A stretch of DNA of 64,000 nucleotides from JADKAV01 sp037045455 (GTDB lineage Bacteria > Actinomycetota > Actinomycetes > S36-B12 > UBA10799). Both the position numbers and the translations under genes were made by a program. Shown here one piece after another: positions 62,341 to 64,000 of this stretch (positions are counted from its first letter, which is position 1; every line of letters begins with the position of its first letter). Below the pieces are notes generated by a model. The model was given only the letters and a program-made list of their open reading frames with translations, was not told the DNA's origin and did not search any database. The stretch lies in NCBI GenBank assembly GCA_037045455.1, contig JBAOIN010000016.1, positions 558,001 through 622,000 of the forward strand. The letters run 5' to 3'.

Positions 62341-63999
62341 GTGGCTACCACAACGACGGGTCGCGAAACACTCGGGGAGACCGCTGAGTCCGTCGCCCAC
62401 ATGATCATGGACCGGGCCAGCGCCACGCCGAACGCCGAGGCGTTCCGCGCACCGACCGCCGACGACTCCGGCTGGCGCTCGCTGACCTGGAAGCAGACCT
62501 ACGACGACTCCGAAAAGCTCGCAGCCGGTTTGCTCGCCCTGGGTCTGGAGCCCGAGCAGCGCGTGGCTATCGCGTCCAACACACGCTTGGACTGGATCCT
62601 GGCCGACTATGCGGTGATGCTGGCCGGCGGTGCGACCACCACGGTCTACCCGAGCACCGGTGACTCCGACGTCGCCTACATCCTCGGGGACTCCAACACC
62701 CGCTACGTCTTCGCCGAGGATGCCAGTCAGGTCGAGAAGATCGCGGCCCACCGGGCGGACCTGAACGTCGAGAAGGTCATCATCTTCGACGGCCAGGGCG
62801 ACGGTGACTGGGTCATCACGATGGATGAGCTGCGCGGTCTTGGTGAGTCCTACTTGAAGGACAACCCGGACTCGGTGACCAAGGTGGCCCAGGCCGTGAA
62901 GTCCGACAGCCTCGCCACCCTGATCTACACCTCGGGCACCACGGGCAAGCCCAAAGGTGTCGAACTCACGCACAGCAACTGGACCTACGAGGGTGCCTTC
63001 GTCGAGAGCGTCAACATCCTGACCATCGACGACGTGCAGTTCCTGTGGCTGCCGTTGGCGCACTCGTTTGGCAAGGTACTGATGTCCCTGCAGCTGCAGG
63101 TCGGCTTCGTCACTGCCGTTGACGGCCGGGTACCCAAGATCGTGGAGAACCTGCCGGTCGTGCAGCCAACGTTCATGGCTGCTGTACCGCGGATCTTCGA
63201 AAAGGTGTACGCCCGAGTGGCGCAGACTGCGCTCTCCGAGGGTGGCGCCAAGGCCAAGATCTTCACCTGGGCGTTCAAGATGGGCAACGAGGTCAGCGAG
63301 AAGCGACTCAACGGCCAGAAGCTCTCCGGTATGGACAACATGAAGTTCGGCATCGCCGACAAGTTGGTGTTCTCCAAGATCCGGGAGCGGCTCGGCGGCC
63401 ACATGCGCTACATGATCTCCGGCTCGGCAGCACTCAGCAAGGACATCGCCCTGTGGTTCTACACCGCAGGCCTGCCGATCCTCGAAGGTTACGGTCTGAC
63501 CGAGACCAGCGCTGGCACGTGTGTGATGCGCCCCGACCGGATCAAGTTCGGCACTGTGGGAGAACCCGCCGGCGGCACCGAGATCAAGATCGCCGGCGAC
63601 GGTGAGATCCTGATCCGCGGGCCGGGCGTCATGCGCGGCTACCGCAACCTGCCCGAGGCCAACGCCGAGGTGTTCCCCGGCGACGGCTGGTTCGCCACCG
63701 GCGACATCGGCGAGATCGACGACATGGGCCGCGTGCGGATCACCGACCGCAAGAAGGACCTCGTCAAGACCTCCGGCGGCAAGTACATCGCGCCGTCGGC
63801 CATCGAGAGCCAGTTCAAGGCGATCAGCGGCCTGGTCGGCAACATGGTCGTCCACGCCAATGACCGCAACTTCGCCAGTGCCCTGATCACGCTGGACCCG
63901 GACGCTGCGGCGGCGTGGGCCGCCGATCACGGCAAGGCCGGTGCGTCACTGTCCGAGATCGCCAAGGACCCCGAGCTCATCAAAGAGATGCAGGGGTCG
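62341..63999 (+). CDS. Long-chain acyl-CoA synthetase, 3' end outside window
   Basis: 553 aa visible. Adenylate-forming enzyme that activates fatty acids. P-loop LIYTSGTTGKPKGVELTH (about 195-212), VPRIFEKVY, GYGLTETSAG (about 385), GWFATGDIGEID and DRKKDLVKTSGGKYIAPSAIES are present. It resembles the FadD15-type branch. GTG 62341 follows GGAAAGG. No frameshift in the visible part. The C-terminal domain runs off the window edge. Confidence 0.93.
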   Translation, partial: MATTTTGRETLGETAESVAHMIMDRASATPNAEAFRAPTADDSGWRSLTWKQTYDDSEKLAAGLLALGLEPEQRVAIASNTRLDWILADYAVMLAGGATTTVYPSTGDSDVAYILGDSNTRYVFAEDASQVEKIAAHRADLNVEKVIIFDGQGDGDWVITMDELRGLGESYLKDNPDSVTKVAQAVKSDSLATLIYTSGTTGKPKGVELTHSNWTYEGAFVESVNILTIDDVQFLWLPLAHSFGKVLMSLQLQVGFVTAVDGRVPKIVENLPVVQPTFMAAVPRIFEKVYARVAQTALSEGGAKAKIFTWAFKMGNEVSEKRLNGQKLSGMDNMKFGIADKLVFSKIRERLGGHMRYMISGSAALSKDIALWFYTAGLPILEGYGLTETSAGTCVMRPDRIKFGTVGEPAGGTEIKIAGDGEILIRGPGVMRGYRNLPEANAEVFPGDGWFATGDIGEIDDMGRVRITDRKKDLVKTSGGKYIAPSAIESQFKAISGLVGNMVVHANDRNFASALITLDPDAAAAWAADHGKAGASLSEIAKDPELIKEMQGS

Positions 64000-64000
64000 G

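Noticed and set aside
62209..63930. 573-codon minus-strand frame opposite the acyl-CoA ligase
   Set aside because: The plus strand encodes a motif-complete adenylate-forming enzyme; the minus frame is low in hydrophobic residues and patternless.

Overview
This is a 64 kb stretch of a high-GC actinobacterial chromosome. The class is clear from BldD, the actinobacterial integration host factor, PriA-type HisA, the small trp-linked membrane proteins and an RNase E / ComEA / ComEC / HolA layout. The gene order bldD-pyrR-pyrB-pyrC-x-carA-carB-pyrD-pyrF-mihF-gmk-rpoZ-coaBC is that of Streptomyces and relatives. The order nadD-rsfS-phosphatase-(SGNH acyltransferase)-degV-comEA-comEC-holA-rpsT resembles mycobacteria. 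I cannot name the order or genus.

Layout. 1-5 kb: end of priA, hisF, a vapBC toxin-antitoxin pair, a septum-formation-like membrane protein, hisI and trpE. 4-12 kb: trp-associated membrane proteins, a two-component system lying inside the trp block, then trpC, trpB, trpA, a DsbA-like oxidoreductase and lgt. 12-21 kb: alpha/beta hydrolase, gltB, gltD and pyk. 21-34 kb: bldD, then the complete pyrimidine operon with a PyrR-binding leader, then mihF, gmk, rpoZ and coaBC. 35-43 kb: RNase E, then rplU, rpmA, obgE and proB, with an accessory block (FAD oxidoreductase, small membrane protein, SDR/SRPBCC) between rne and rplU. 44-50 kb: an antisense secreted protein, proA, nadD, an LCP-like protein, rsfS, a GpgP-like phosphatase, a CBS protein and tRNA-Ala. 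50-64 kb: FMN reductase, peroxiredoxin, an OctT-like SGNH enzyme, leuS, degV, plsY, comEA, comEC, holA, lepA, rpsT and a long-chain acyl-CoA ligase that runs off the end.

Most of the window is core metabolism: histidine, tryptophan, glutamate, pyrimidine and proline synthesis, plus translation and lipid functions. The least-explained DNA is intergenic. There are three copies of a ~95 bp double-hairpin repeat, two copies of a ~160 bp palindromic MITE-like element with terminal inverted repeats, three copies of a 19-nt motif upstream of pyk, a nested AACGGT palindrome upstream of rne, and a long hairpin across the gmk stop codon. None of these is coding. They are the best candidates for something undescribed.

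Two general properties matter to a reader. First, many essential genes (priA, hisF, hisI, trpB, trpC, gltB, gltD, pyrC, carA, carB, rplU, obgE, proB, leuS, lepA) carry frameshifts; those I resolved base by base are almost all single-base insertions. I read these as residual sequencing errors, not decay, and give each gene its full extent as one CDS. Second, many start codons sit 6-8 nt after a TANNNT -10-like hexamer with no Shine-Dalgarno, which suggests many leaderless mRNAs.
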